Positions 33,445 to 40,485 of a DNA stretch of 42,051 nt are shown here, piece after piece. The position numbers and the translations under genes are program-made. Where the stretch lies: the NCBI GenBank assembly GCA_028684955.1, contig JAQUEY010000007.1, forward strand, positions 1 through 42,051. Direction: 5' to 3'. The notes below the pieces were generated by a model that was given only the letters and a program-made list of their open reading frames with translations, made no database searches and was not told the DNA's origin. Origin of the DNA: Eubacteriales bacterium (GTDB lineage Bacteria > Bacillota > Clostridia > Saccharofermentanales > UBA5734). The stretch's first letter is position 1. Every line of letters starts with the position of its first letter.

Positions 33445-35328
33445 TCAATCGTAAAAATGGATTCCAAGCGCAAGGTAGAGGCTGGCTGACAGCATAGACC
33501 CCATGGCATCAAGGTCGCGGGCGAAGTCAGCCAGATTTTGGGCATCTCCCGCGAGGCTTTTTGTCAGAGGAGCCATGAACTGGCTGATCAGGCCTCGTTT
33601 ACTGCCGTAGAGTGTTTTCAACTGGCGCAAGTAGATTCTGGCAACACCCAAGGCAACAGCCGGAGCCAGCAAGGCACAATCCAGCGCTGGATTATCCGGC
33701 TGACTCTTTTTTACGCGAGCGTAGTGCCTGAGGGTCTGTCTGAAAAACCCTGCCTTGGCAGCTTCGATATGGCCCAGGCGCGTCAAATGCTTGAGTCCGA
33801 AAGCAAAGGCACCAAATAGAAGCGCTGGCAGCAAGAGTATCAGCCCCGCCAGTGTACCGGTTACAGTGGCAATCATCACACTGGCCAGAGCATAGCCAGC
33901 AGCCAGGGTCAGCCCAATGACTTGGCCCAGATGCTTTTTGTGCAGGTCCAAAAGTCCAGCCTTGACCATGTCCTCCTGGATCAGATGAATGAATTGTTCA
34001 TAGTACGCAGAGAATTCGGTTGCTGTCTTGCTATCCAGCGCATAGCGCCGGATCTGGGCAGTTGAAAGGGTGTTTTCCTGGGTGATGCGTTCAAAAAACC
34101 ATTGCAGCAGGAATATTTCAAAGGCTGACATGCCTTGGTAATCCGGCAGGCCATGGGCCTTCAGAGTGAATACATGGCCATCCAGGCGCAATTTTCCGCG
34201 CAAGACCAGGTCCATCAGGGTCCCGAGTAAAATCTGTCCGGGGTGATGATGCCTGGACAAACGGGCCAGAATAGCCGGGGAATAGTCCGGTCCATGGAGC
34301 GGGTTTTTGTCTTCGCGGGCGTGACGCGGCAAACTGAGCAAGCCTTCCCGTTCAAAAACCAGAACCAGAAAGGTCAGGACAAAAAGAGCCACAAGCATCA
34401 GGATCCAGTTCAGACGGGCAAGGAAACCTTTGACAAAGGCTCGCTGGGTCATCCTGGCCTGCTCTGTTTCGATTTCTGCAATGGATGCAGAGGTGTCCTG
34501 GACCACACCTTGCGGCAACAACGCCGCACCATTGGCAAACCCTGCTACCGGCAGGATCAAGGCGGCTGTCATGCCCTGTCTGGCTGGAAGCTGCGGAGCG
34601 CTCATCTGGATGGTATCCTGGTCCACTTCAGCAGAGACAAATGGAACCGGACTGATCGCTGTGAACCAGAGCGAACCTGCTTCGGAGCCCGCGGGACAAT
34701 GGATCAGCAGGATAGGGTTGGCAACGGACTTGTTTGGAGCCAGGGTAAAAAATCCGCGGCGAAACAGGATTGCATCCGTCAGCTGGACCAGTGCGCCATC
34801 CAATTGATAGCGAACCACCACCTGGCGTGCTTCACCCACTTCGCCTATTGTCCGGATTTTCAGCCGTTTAAGGGCATCATCGCTGCTCAACTTGTAGGAC
34901 ATGGACTGCATCTGGGCCTGGCTGTCTGCCTCGGCGGGCATGACTTCCACCAGCTGATCCTCAGAGCCTGCATTCTCCGAACGCGTTGAAATGGCGACCG
35001 AAAGAAGTTCCAGTGTTCTCGCTTTGCCGGCATCGAGCACGAAGGCAAGTTCTTCGCAATCTTGCTCATACACGATATCCAGCTTCTCCTGGACCCTGAT
35101 CAGGCCATCCGGTGTGATCTCACAGTCGATCCGGTAGGATTGGATCTGGTAATCCGATAAAACACTGGCGGCAACCTCGATGGGTGCGGTCTGACCAGGC
35201 CCATGGACCGGCTGGGAGAATCCAGATGGGCCAAGAAGCATCAGGCCAAGCAACAGCAAAAACACCATGACCCGACCGATGCCGGGCCATGGTGCTAGTA
35301 TGCAAGAGAACCGTGGCAAATGGCGCAT
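33445..35328 (-). CDS. DUF2207 family membrane protein
   Basis: The 627-residue protein has an N-terminal signal or anchor (about 18-38, RVMVFLLLLGLMLLG), an extracytoplasmic beta-rich region with SYRIDCEITPDGLIRVQEKL and the RYQLDGALVQLTDAILFRR segment, a transmembrane helix near 310-330 (LNWILMLVALFVLTFLVLVF), and then cytoplasmic sequence with DYSPAILARLSRHHHPGQIL and LVLRGKLRL, followed by two further hydrophobic segments (about 475-520). This is the DUF2207 (YciQ-like) layout; no molecular function is established. AGGAGG lies ten bases before the ATG. TGGTATAAT (35379-35387) is its likely promoter. It lies between serA and the RCC1 gene. Confidence 0.82.
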   Translation of the reverse strand: MRHLPRFSCILAPWPGIGRVMVFLLLLGLMLLGPSGFSQPVHGPGQTAPIEVAASVLSDYQIQSYRIDCEITPDGLIRVQEKLDIVYEQDCEELAFVLDAGKARTLELLSVAISTRSENAGSEDQLVEVMPAEADSQAQMQSMSYKLSSDDALKRLKIRTIGEVGEARQVVVRYQLDGALVQLTDAILFRRGFFTLAPNKSVANPILLIHCPAGSEAGSLWFTAISPVPFVSAEVDQDTIQMSAPQLPARQGMTAALILPVAGFANGAALLPQGVVQDTSASIAEIETEQARMTQRAFVKGFLARLNWILMLVALFVLTFLVLVFEREGLLSLPRHAREDKNPLHGPDYSPAILARLSRHHHPGQILLGTLMDLVLRGKLRLDGHVFTLKAHGLPDYQGMSAFEIFLLQWFFERITQENTLSTAQIRRYALDSKTATEFSAYYEQFIHLIQEDMVKAGLLDLHKKHLGQVIGLTLAAGYALASVMIATVTGTLAGLILLLPALLFGAFAFGLKHLTRLGHIEAAKAGFFRQTLRHYARVKKSQPDNPALDCALLAPAVALGVARIYLRQLKTLYGSKRGLISQFMAPLTKSLAGDAQNLADFARDLDAMGSMLSASLYLALGIHFYD

Positions 35329-35378
35329 GTCGTTCTACTCCTCCTGCAGGTGTGATCAGAAATCAGGACTTCTGCCAC

Positions 35379-35387
35379 ATTATACCA
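35379..35387 (-). promoter_or_regulatory. Extended -10 promoter of the DUF2207 gene
   Basis: TGGTATAAT on the minus strand (TATAAT at 35379-35384), about 50 bases before the start codon. It begins just beyond the serA stop. No matching -35 was found. Confidence 0.6.
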
Positions 35388-35407
35388 CAGGAGACCAGAG
35401 CCACTTT

Positions 35408-36577
35408 CTAGCGGTTGTGGATCAGATTGACTCGGATGATACCGTCCACAGCAGAGAGTTTTTCAACAACACTGTCGGGGCAATGGCCATTGATTTCAAA
35501 AACCGCGTAGGCAAATTCTTTTTTGCTGCGGCTGGAGAGGTTTTCGATGTTGATCCCCTCACCGGACAAAGCTGTTGAGATCTGGGCCAGGATATTGGGT
35601 ACGTTTTTGTGGATGACACAAATGCTTTCGTCGCCACCCTTTGGGTTTTTAACATCAGGGAAATTGACACTGTTCTTGATGTTGCCGTTTTCCAGGTAAT
35701 CCATCAGTTCATCGACCGCCATGACGGCGCAATTGTCTTCACTCTCTGGTGTCGAGGCACCCAGGTGGGGGATCGCAATCACATTCTTCATGTTAAGGAT
35801 TTCGCTGGACGGGAAATCTGTCAGATACCGGGCGACTTTGCCGCTCTCCAGAGCCGGAGCCAGATCCGAATTGTTGACCAGATCTCCACGGGACAAATTG
35901 ATGATCCGCATACCATGCTTCATCTGCTCAATAGCCGCAGCATTGATAAAGCCCTTGGTTTCGGGGGTGGAGGGCATGTGCAACGAGATATAGTCGCAAT
36001 GCTCAAAAATGGCTTTGGGGTCAGCTGCACGCTTGACACCGCGATTGAGCATCCAGGCGTTGTCAACCGTGATGTAGGGGTCATAGCCATAGACATCCAT
36101 GCCCAGCTCGGTCGCGGTATTGGCTACCATGGCGCCAATGGCACCGAGGCCGAAGACACCCAGTTTCTTGCCATAGAGTTCCGGGCCAATGAACGCTTTC
36201 TTGCCACTTTCGACTTCCTTGGCTATATCGGTGCCTTCTGGCAAGGTCTGTACCCAGTTCACACCACCCACCAGGTCGCGTGATGACAGCAGAAGCGCGG
36301 CAATAGCCAGTTCCTTGACGGCATTGGCATTGGCACCCGGTGTGTTGAACACGACAATGCCTTTCTGTGAACACAACTCGACTGGGATATTGTTGACACC
36401 GGCTCCGGCACGGGCGATGGCTTTGAGGTTGGGGGACAATTCCATGTCCAGCATATTGGCCGAACGGACCAGGATCGCATCCGGATCATCCATGGTACTG
36501 GAGACTTCGTATTTGTTTTTGTCAAACTGGCGGGTGCCAACTGCTGCAATTTTGTTCAAAGTCTTGATTTTATACAT
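35408..36577 (-). CDS. serA: D-3-phosphoglycerate dehydrogenase (short, ACT-type)
   Basis: Oxidises 3-phosphoglycerate to 3-phosphohydroxypyruvate with NAD, the first step of serine synthesis. The ATG at 36577 gives 389 residues; the frame can be extended three codons to a TTG but the GGGAG site fits the ATG. Visible motifs: ARAGAGVNNIPVELCSQKGI, the Rossmann signature GVFGLGAIGAMVANTA (about 140), INLSRGDLVNN with the substrate arginine, and IPHLGASTPESEDN with the catalytic histidine. Residues from about 318 form an ACT domain (VIHKNVPNILAQISTALSGE), likely for feedback by serine. It overlaps the serC stop by eight bases. Confidence 0.96.
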   Translation of the reverse strand: MYKIKTLNKIAAVGTRQFDKNKYEVSSTMDDPDAILVRSANMLDMELSPNLKAIARAGAGVNNIPVELCSQKGIVVFNTPGANANAVKELAIAALLLSSRDLVGGVNWVQTLPEGTDIAKEVESGKKAFIGPELYGKKLGVFGLGAIGAMVANTATELGMDVYGYDPYITVDNAWMLNRGVKRAADPKAIFEHCDYISLHMPSTPETKGFINAAAIEQMKHGMRIINLSRGDLVNNSDLAPALESGKVARYLTDFPSSEILNMKNVIAIPHLGASTPESEDNCAVMAVDELMDYLENGNIKNSVNFPDVKNPKGGDESICVIHKNVPNILAQISTALSGEGINIENLSSRSKKEFAYAVFEINGHCPDSVVEKLSAVDGIIRVNLIHNR

Positions 36578-37652
36578 TCTGCTCAAACTCCCGCATGAAT
36601 TGGATCAGGGCGTCGACGCCTTCCTCAGGCATGGCATTGTAGATCGATGCCCGCATGCCGCCGACGCTGCGATGGCCCTTGATATTGACAAATCCGGCCT
36701 CCTCAGCCAACTTGCAGAACTTCTTGTCCAGCTGCGCATCACCTGTGACAAAGGGGACGTTCATGATCGAACGAGAGCCTTTTTCAACCGGAGCCGTGAA
36801 TACCTTGGAAGAATCTATGTAGTCATACAGCTTCTGGGCTTTGCGGTAGTTGATCTCAGCCATGGCCTCCAGGCCACCGATCTCGTCGCGCACCCATTCA
36901 AGGATGAGTTTGGCGACATAGATCGCGTAACAGGGCGGGGTGTTGTACATGCTGTCGTTGTCGGCTGCGACCTTGTAGCTGAGCATGGTCGGGGTCAGCG
37001 GGTTCTCATGGCCGATCATGTCTTCACGGACGATGACCAGGGTCAGGCCGGACGGACCCATGTTTTTCTGGGCACCCGCATAGGCCAGGGCAAAGCGGGA
37101 AATGTCAATCGGCTCGGACAAGATGCAGGAAGACAGGTCAGCCACCAATGGGACCGAGCCAGTGTCCGGGATCGCAGGGAATTTCGAACCAAAAATCGTA
37201 TTGTTGTAGCAGATGTGGACATAATCCGCATCCGGACGGACGTCTTCAGGTTTAAACGTCGGAATGTAGGTGTAATTCTTGTCGGCGCTGGAAGCGAGAA
37301 CTTTGACATCACCATAGCGCTTGGCTTCTTCGTAGGCTTTTTTTGAGAACATGCCGCTGACCACATAATCGGCTTTGCCGCTTTTGGTCATCAGATTCAA
37401 CGGGATGGCCGCAAACTGGGTGCTGGCACCGCCCTGGAGAAAAAGAACTTTATAATTATCCGGAACACCGAGCACGGAGCGGACGAGAGCTTCGGCATCG
37501 GCAATGATCTTCTCATACACCGCGGATCGATGGCTCATCTCCATGACGGACATGCCACTGCCCTGGTAATCTGTCATCTCTGCGGCAGCCTTGTGCAAGA
37601 CTGAGAGAGGCAGCATGGAAGGACCTGCTGAGAAATTGTATACCCTGCTCAT
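36570..37652 (-). CDS. serC: Phosphoserine aminotransferase
   Basis: Transaminates 3-phosphohydroxypyruvate with glutamate to phosphoserine; a PLP enzyme of fold type I. I use the ATG at 37652, giving MSRVYNFSAGPSMLP, the canonical SerC N-terminus, with AGGAG eight bases before it; an ATG two codons earlier and a farther GTG/ATG upstream are also open. The 360-residue length is typical. The PLP lysine is in FALAYAGAQKNMGPSGLTLV, and LFLQGGASTQF and HRSVGGMRASIYNAMPEEGV (substrate-binding tail) are present. serA follows with an eight-base overlap. No serB is visible in the window; the last step may be encoded elsewhere. Confidence 0.96.
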   Translation of the reverse strand: MSRVYNFSAGPSMLPLSVLHKAAAEMTDYQGSGMSVMEMSHRSAVYEKIIADAEALVRSVLGVPDNYKVLFLQGGASTQFAAIPLNLMTKSGKADYVVSGMFSKKAYEEAKRYGDVKVLASSADKNYTYIPTFKPEDVRPDADYVHICYNNTIFGSKFPAIPDTGSVPLVADLSSCILSEPIDISRFALAYAGAQKNMGPSGLTLVIVREDMIGHENPLTPTMLSYKVAADNDSMYNTPPCYAIYVAKLILEWVRDEIGGLEAMAEINYRKAQKLYDYIDSSKVFTAPVEKGSRSIMNVPFVTGDAQLDKKFCKLAEEAGFVNIKGHRSVGGMRASIYNAMPEEGVDALIQFMREFEQNV

Positions 37653-37692
37653 TGTCATCACTCCTGATTCTAAAAATTGAAATACGTTTGAC

Positions 37693-37701
37693 ATTTTAGC
37701 A
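37693..37701 (-). promoter_or_regulatory. Extended -10 promoter of serC-serA
   Basis: TGCTAAAAT on the minus strand (TAAAAT at 37693-37698), with a weak TTCCGG at 17 bases. The leader is about 35 bases. Confidence 0.5.
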
Positions 37702-37827
37702 GAATGTCGGCCGATCCGGAATCTTCATCCCGTAGCAGACGGTACGGCTTCATGTGCAAAGTCAGCATTCAAGCATCTTTTTACACATAAACAGCCTATT
37801 TTTTAAAATCTAAAACGCTTACGAAGC

Positions 37828-39009
37828 TTATCCGTCGATAAATGTCCGGATTTTCTCCTGGTTGGCAGCAAAATCGACTGCGATGACACTGGCGCCACTT
37901 TTGGTCGCATATTCCCATGTACCATCAAAGGGAACCCTGGCGTCGGCAAACGAGACATCACCCGCTGAGATGACTTCAGTCGCCAGACTCAAGAGCTGGT
38001 CAGCGGAAATGTTGGTCTTGACATTGCCGATCGCATACCCCACCAGGCCGGCCAGCGTCGCCGCATCGCCCTGGTTCTTGATCTGGCTGAAGATGGCCTT
38101 GATCGTCGCCCGCTGACGGGCAGTCCGGGTGAAATCTCCATTGCCAACCCGGCGATTGCGTGTATGTGACAACGTCTGGGCCCCCGTCAGGTGTTTGACC
38201 CCTTCGCCGTCCGGGATGCCACCAATTTCGGCATTGATGTAGTCGATCTCCGGCTGGGTCAGGTAGAGGTCGATGCCGCCGATCTGGTCGACCACGGCAA
38301 TGAAGTTTTCAAAGCGGATGGTGATGTAAGTTTCCAGCGCGACATCAAAATTGTTGCGTAGCGTTTCGGTCAGCAAAGGTTCTCCACCATAGTTAAACGC
38401 TGCGTTGATTTTGGTGGAACCATGTCCGGGAATGGCCACGTACATATCGCGCATGAAAGACAGCAGCTTGATCTGCTTCGTGTCACGGTCAAACGTCAGC
38501 ATGATCATCGAATCCGAACGGGCGCCATCCAGGCCGAGGCGGGCATCCGAACCAATCAGCAGGATGTTGACCTTGCCCGTCCCGGACAAAGTCACAGGCG
38601 TTGGCGCCTGAGTCGGCTTGGGAGTCGGTACGGGAGTGGGCGTGACGACTGGCTGGGCGGTTGTTTCAGCCGGTGCAGCCGTGGTTGTTTTTGTGTTGGG
38701 TGAGGCGGTTGTCGCTTCAGTCGTTGGTTCTGTTTCTGCGGTTGTTGTCTGAGTGGTAGCCGTTGTTGTCGTGGCCTTATTCAGCAGGGTATCTGCCGCT
38801 CCATCTGAAGGGGCACCCTGGTTGGATCCGGCCACAAGGCTGGCCTGGCCTGTTTCTGCGACCTGGCCAGCATTCGCGCCGCCCCAGTCTAGAAACACAA
38901 AGGCACTGGATGCGATCACCAGCAAAACAGCGGCCGTGATTGCCAGGATGCGATGTTTCCTGGAAAAGGTTCTTTTTTTGGTGCCGTGCTCGGGTCCGGT
39001 CTGTTGCAT
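37828..39009 (-). CDS. LytR-CpsA-Psr family wall glycopolymer transferase
   Basis: The 393-residue protein has a basic N-terminus, one transmembrane anchor (about 21-41, ILAITAAVLLVIASSAFVFL), a long Thr/Ala/Pro-rich extracytoplasmic linker (about 42-142) and an LCP domain. Family motifs are LLIGSDARLGLDGARSDSM, SFMRDMYVAIPGHGSTKINA (conserved Arg and Lys), FENFIAVVDQIGGIDLYL and HTRNRRVGNGDFTRTARQR. LCP enzymes move undecaprenyl-linked glycopolymers, such as teichoic acid or capsule, onto peptidoglycan. GGGAGG lies eight bases before the ATG. It diverges from the MATE gene across 129 bases that hold an 11-bp inverted repeat. No polymer-synthesis genes are nearby. Confidence 0.92.
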   Translation of the reverse strand: MQQTGPEHGTKKRTFSRKHRILAITAAVLLVIASSAFVFLDWGGANAGQVAETGQASLVAGSNQGAPSDGAADTLLNKATTTTATTQTTTAETEPTTEATTASPNTKTTTAAPAETTAQPVVTPTPVPTPKPTQAPTPVTLSGTGKVNILLIGSDARLGLDGARSDSMIMLTFDRDTKQIKLLSFMRDMYVAIPGHGSTKINAAFNYGGEPLLTETLRNNFDVALETYITIRFENFIAVVDQIGGIDLYLTQPEIDYINAEIGGIPDGEGVKHLTGAQTLSHTRNRRVGNGDFTRTARQRATIKAIFSQIKNQGDAATLAGLVGYAIGNVKTNISADQLLSLATEVISAGDVSFADARVPFDGTWEYATKSGASVIAVDFAANQEKIRTFIDG

Positions 39010-39065
39010 GAATGGATCCTCCCTGGATTTACCAGCAAATTCGGCAGTGAAACACCTGGCTGATC

Positions 39066-39094
39066 TTGGTTTTGCCTGTCATCCATTCTACAAT
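39066..39094 (+). promoter_or_regulatory. Promoter of the MATE transporter gene
   Basis: TTGGTT (39066-39071) and TACAAT (39089-39094) are 17 bases apart. A TAGAAT on the minus strand (39085-39090) overlaps it and may serve the LCP gene. Confidence 0.55.
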
Positions 39095-39117
39095 GAAATC
39101 AGCCCAGATGACAGGCA
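39073..39117. promoter_or_regulatory. 11-bp inverted repeat around divergent -10 elements
   Basis: TGCCTGTCATC (39073-39083) and GATGACAGGCA (39107-39117) are exact reverse complements, separated by 23 bases that contain the plus-strand TACAAT and minus-strand TAGAAT. The position suggests an operator shared by the LCP and MATE genes. Confidence 0.5.
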
Positions 39118-39138
39118 GATAGAAGAGAAGGAGCCATC

Positions 39139-40485
39139 ATGGCAGAACAAATCAGCTTGACCGAAGGATCGATTCGTCCACAGCTCCTACGGATTGCAGT
39201 TCCCATGAGCGTCGGTCTGTTTTTCAACACCCTGTTCAATGTCGTTGACACGTTTTACGCTGGCAGACTGGGCACCGCTTCACTGGCTGGCATGTCGGCT
39301 TCATTTTCAGTCTTTTTCATCCAAAATGCCCTTTTATCCGGACTTGCAACCGGCGTTTCAGCCCTGTTGGCCCAGGCCTTGGGACGAAAAGACGAAGTTG
39401 CCATCAGGAGACTGAAAAACACCGGCCTTGTCTTGCTCGTCAGCCTGAGTCTGGTCCTGACAGTCGCAGGTCTCATCGGCTCACCCTGGCTCCTGTACGT
39501 TCTGGGAGCACGAGGTCTTGCCCTGAGCGAAGGCTCGCGCTATGTGCGCACCATCTATGCCGGCAGCCTTTTCTGGGGCATCAATGCCATTCTCCATGCT
39601 ATCCTGAGTGCCCATGGCCAGACACGCCCCTACCGCAACTTCCTGATCATCGGCTTTTTTCTGAATTTAATCCTCGATCCCTTGTTTATCTTCGGCTGGT
39701 TGGGTTTACCCAGGATGGGCACCATGGGTGTCGCTCTGGCGACCGTTCTGGTCCAGGCATTGGGTACAATCTATCTGGGTCGACAAATCGCTGCAAACAA
39801 GGTCTTTCAAGCTAAGGACGTGGATCGTTCCCAAGTCAGACGGGTGGTTGCAGGCGAGATTCTGACGCAGGGTGTCCCTGCAGCTCTCAACATGCTGACG
39901 ATTGCGCTTGGCGTTTTTGTAATCAACTGGTTCATCTACCGGTTTGGCTCAGACGCTGCCACAGCCGGCTATGGGGTCGCTGTCCGAATCGAACAGCTGG
40001 CTTTGCTGCCTGCACTTGGACTCAATACGGCTACATTGGCCATGGTGGGTCAAAACGCCGGCGCAGGTAAATTCGACCGCGTCCGGGAGGTGTATCACAC
40101 GTCTCTCAAACTGGGTGCCCTGATCATGACCATCGGCATGGCCTTGCTATACCCGCTGGCGCCCTGGCTGGTCAGTTTATTCAACCAGGACCCAGATGTG
40201 ATTGCTGAAGGGACGTCCTATCTGCGGATCGAGTTCCTGGCCTTGAACGCCTATGTGATTCTCAATGTCTGCCTGTCCCTGCTCCAGGGACTGAAAAGAC
40301 CGCACTATGCTGTCTGGATCGGCCTGTACCGTCAAATCGTCATGCCCATCCTGCTCTTCAATCTGCTGGGCCGGGTTTTTGGACTTGGTCTGGATGGCAT
40401 CTGGTGGGGGATTGTCTTCACGACCTGGAGCGGAGCTATGGCAACGTTGCTGTTTGCTCGTCGAGAGCTGAAAAGACTTTTTTAA
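39139..40485 (+). CDS. MATE-family efflux transporter
   Basis: The 448-residue protein has 12 hydrophobic segments and the MATE pattern: LLRIAVPMSVGLFFNTLFNV, DTFYAGRLGTASLAGMSASF near the start, and the repeat in the second half, IEQLALLPALGLNTATLAMVGQNAGAGKFDRV. It exchanges organic cations or drugs for Na+ or H+ at the membrane; the substrate is not predictable. AAGGAG is five bases before the ATG. The final 50 bases overlap the end of the convergent GGDEF-EAL gene. No regulator gene is adjacent, although the promoter region carries a dyad. Confidence 0.93.
   Translation: MAEQISLTEGSIRPQLLRIAVPMSVGLFFNTLFNVVDTFYAGRLGTASLAGMSASFSVFFIQNALLSGLATGVSALLAQALGRKDEVAIRRLKNTGLVLLVSLSLVLTVAGLIGSPWLLYVLGARGLALSEGSRYVRTIYAGSLFWGINAILHAILSAHGQTRPYRNFLIIGFFLNLILDPLFIFGWLGLPRMGTMGVALATVLVQALGTIYLGRQIAANKVFQAKDVDRSQVRRVVAGEILTQGVPAALNMLTIALGVFVINWFIYRFGSDAATAGYGVAVRIEQLALLPALGLNTATLAMVGQNAGAGKFDRVREVYHTSLKLGALIMTIGMALLYPLAPWLVSLFNQDPDVIAEGTSYLRIEFLALNAYVILNVCLSLLQGLKRPHYAVWIGLYRQIVMPILLFNLLGRVFGLGLDGIWWGIVFTTWSGAMATLLFARRELKRLF

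Noticed and set aside
37695-37827. Terminator after the LCP gene
   Set aside because: Only a four-pair GCTT/AAGC stem with a short T-run is visible, too weak to call.
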